DNA from: Tubiluchus corallicola
Taxonomy: Eukaryota > Priapulida > Priapulimorpha > Priapulimorphida > Tubiluchidae
NCBI GenBank assembly: GCA_030141605.1
Contig: JAQGDQ010000036.1
Location: 372,001-436,000, forward strand
DNA: 64,000 nucleotides
Reading direction: 5' to 3'
The stretch's first letter is position 1; each line of letters begins with the position of its first letter. Position numbers and translations under genes: made by a program. This document shows, one piece after another, positions 62,571 through 64,000 of this stretch. The notes under the pieces are model-generated. The model worked only from the letters and a program-made list of their open reading frames with translations, had not been told where the DNA came from and did not search any database.

Positions 62571-63480
62571 TCAGGTGTGGCCCAAGGTTTAGTACTTGGC
62601 CCCATTCTTTTTTTCATTTCTATTAATAACAACACATGTGTACCCCTATCTCCAATAAATTATTCGCAGATGATACCAAATTTTATTCTATTGTGAGTAT
62701 AGTGGTGAGCTTCAAGATACACTGACTCGCTTTGGTGTCTGGTCTCTAAAGTAGTAGCTTTCTCTAGCTGCCGAGAAGTCTTCAGTTTTAAATATAGGGT
62801 CGGACACTGATTTTGATTATGTGCTCGATAATATTATTCTTCCCACTGTCAGTAGTACGTGAGATTTGGATGTCATTATTGACGCTAGTTAAATTCATTT
62901 TTAAGGAGCACTAAAATCGTTAAAAACGTATTTTATACTACTGATGAAACCTGTTCTTGAATATACCTTGCCAGAATGCATATCTTGGTCTTACCGATAA
63001 AATTGAACATGTGCAAAAACCATTTACACATTGGTTGCTTCTTAAGTATTCTAAAATGGATTGTCCATACAAAGAACGATTATGTACACTCAGTATGGAC
63101 CCAGCTAGAACTGAGAAGCTTATACAGCCTAATTATGGTTTTCAAAATCGTTAGAGTTGATCGAGGTTTAATTGATGCATTTGAATGTTGCAGTAATTCA
63201 CACTTAGTTCGGCCAGTACAAGAGGTCAACTTTATATAAACTTCTTCTTGACTATAGGTGTAACAAAACTGTAAGGCAAAACTCTTTCTTTGTCAGAACT
63301 ATATCGCTTTGGAATTCCCTTCCCTAACTCTCATGTTATCACAACTCCTTTGATCTTTAGCTTAATTCCTTCAAAACCTCTCTGAAAATTGTAATTTCAA
63401 TCATCATCTCAAAATTTTTCCACAGTTTAGGGAATGCTCTTCCTAATGGTCTACTGAATTCCCATGTACTTTTAAATATT
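62571..63480 (+). pseudogene. 3' half of a CR1/L2-like LINE ORF2 with RT motifs
   Basis: In order on the plus strand, with frameshifts: SGVAQGLVLGPILFF (RT block 4), KLFADDTKFYSI (catalytic A-D-D block), PVLEYTLPE near 62950, KIEHVQKPFTHWLLLKYSKM and YKERLCTLSMDPA (62998-63110), VRTISLWNSLP near 63290-63325. This is the normal order of a CR1/L2-type RT C-terminal half. The segment ends in AT-rich sequence and an ATTCA-like short repeat (TTCGATTCAATTCAATTCAA, about 63808-63828), typical of such 3' tails. It is dead. Confidence 0.75.
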
Positions 63481-64000
63481 AATTTTACAATAGTCACTAT
63501 AACGATTTATATGGTCTATCTGTAAGGAATTTATATGGTCCATCTGTAAGGTTGTTTATAAATTTTTCACCCAAGTGTCTTTTTTGCTTATATCTTTCAT
63601 AATTAGTTTATAAAATTTTAGATGATCAATACTTTTATTGTACTTACCTGAATGTGTAAAGTTGCTGTAAATGCGATTTTGTGCACCAGAATTTTTTGTG
63701 TTTTAAGTGCTGGTTGCTTCAGTTCAGCCCTTTTAACTATATGTAATAAATAAATAATTTATTTGTGCATTACTTCATTATTACTTTGTGTTAAAAGTGC
63801 AAGATAAAATTCGATTCAATTCAATTCAATGATGAAATTACCCTAATAAATTGAACTGACTTGAATGGAAGTAATGGCGGTAAACATGAAAATAGTGAAA
63901 TTATGTGTTTTTTATCACCCAATGTCACATTTTTGCTTAAGCTTTCTATGCTTCGTAATGCTAGTACGAGTTGCTAATGCTGCATACTCGTTTAAACGCG

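Overview
The window is nuclear DNA of a multicellular animal. It is AT-rich (roughly two thirds A+T by eye), carries GT-AG introns, two recognisable animal genes, and a dense mix of decayed DNA transposons, LINE fragments, SINE-like repeats and simple repeats. The transposon mix (hAT and Tigger/pogo miniatures, THAP-containing repeats, CR1/L2-like LINE ends, a 5S-rRNA-derived SINE) fits an aquatic invertebrate better than an insect, nematode or mammal, but I cannot name the phylum.

Left part (1-23 kb): a dead reverse-transcriptase element on the minus strand, split by a hAT miniature element, then the retromer subunit VPS35 on the plus strand. I resolved 17 coding exons from 3979 to 21045 by homology and splice sites. 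The exon carrying the initiator Met is not in the window. The introns hold a palindromic MITE, a Tigger remnant, a dimeric tandem repeat and a TAA microsatellite. Just downstream lie a pogo/Tigger-type miniature element that keeps the end of a transposase frame, and a near-perfect 180-bp tandem duplication.

Middle (23.7-29.3 kb): a single uninterrupted minus-strand coding exon for a large RBM12-family RNA-binding protein with five RRM-like domains and an RS-rich block. It is tail-to-tail with VPS35. The two genes have unrelated cellular jobs (endosomal sorting and RNA binding/splicing), and nothing here suggests they work together.

Right part (30-64 kb): no confidently recognisable host gene. 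It contains a transposon-associated protein fragment, a 5S-derived SINE family, a zone of cryptic phrase-like repeats (36-40 kb), two related THAP-containing repeat blocks (44.8-50.6 kb), two hAT miniature elements with target-site duplications, a tRNA-like SINE head, and two LINE 3' ends. Two clusters of short splice-bordered open segments (52.6-57.1 kb minus, 57.8-58.6 kb plus) may be exons of unrecognised genes and are the main open question.
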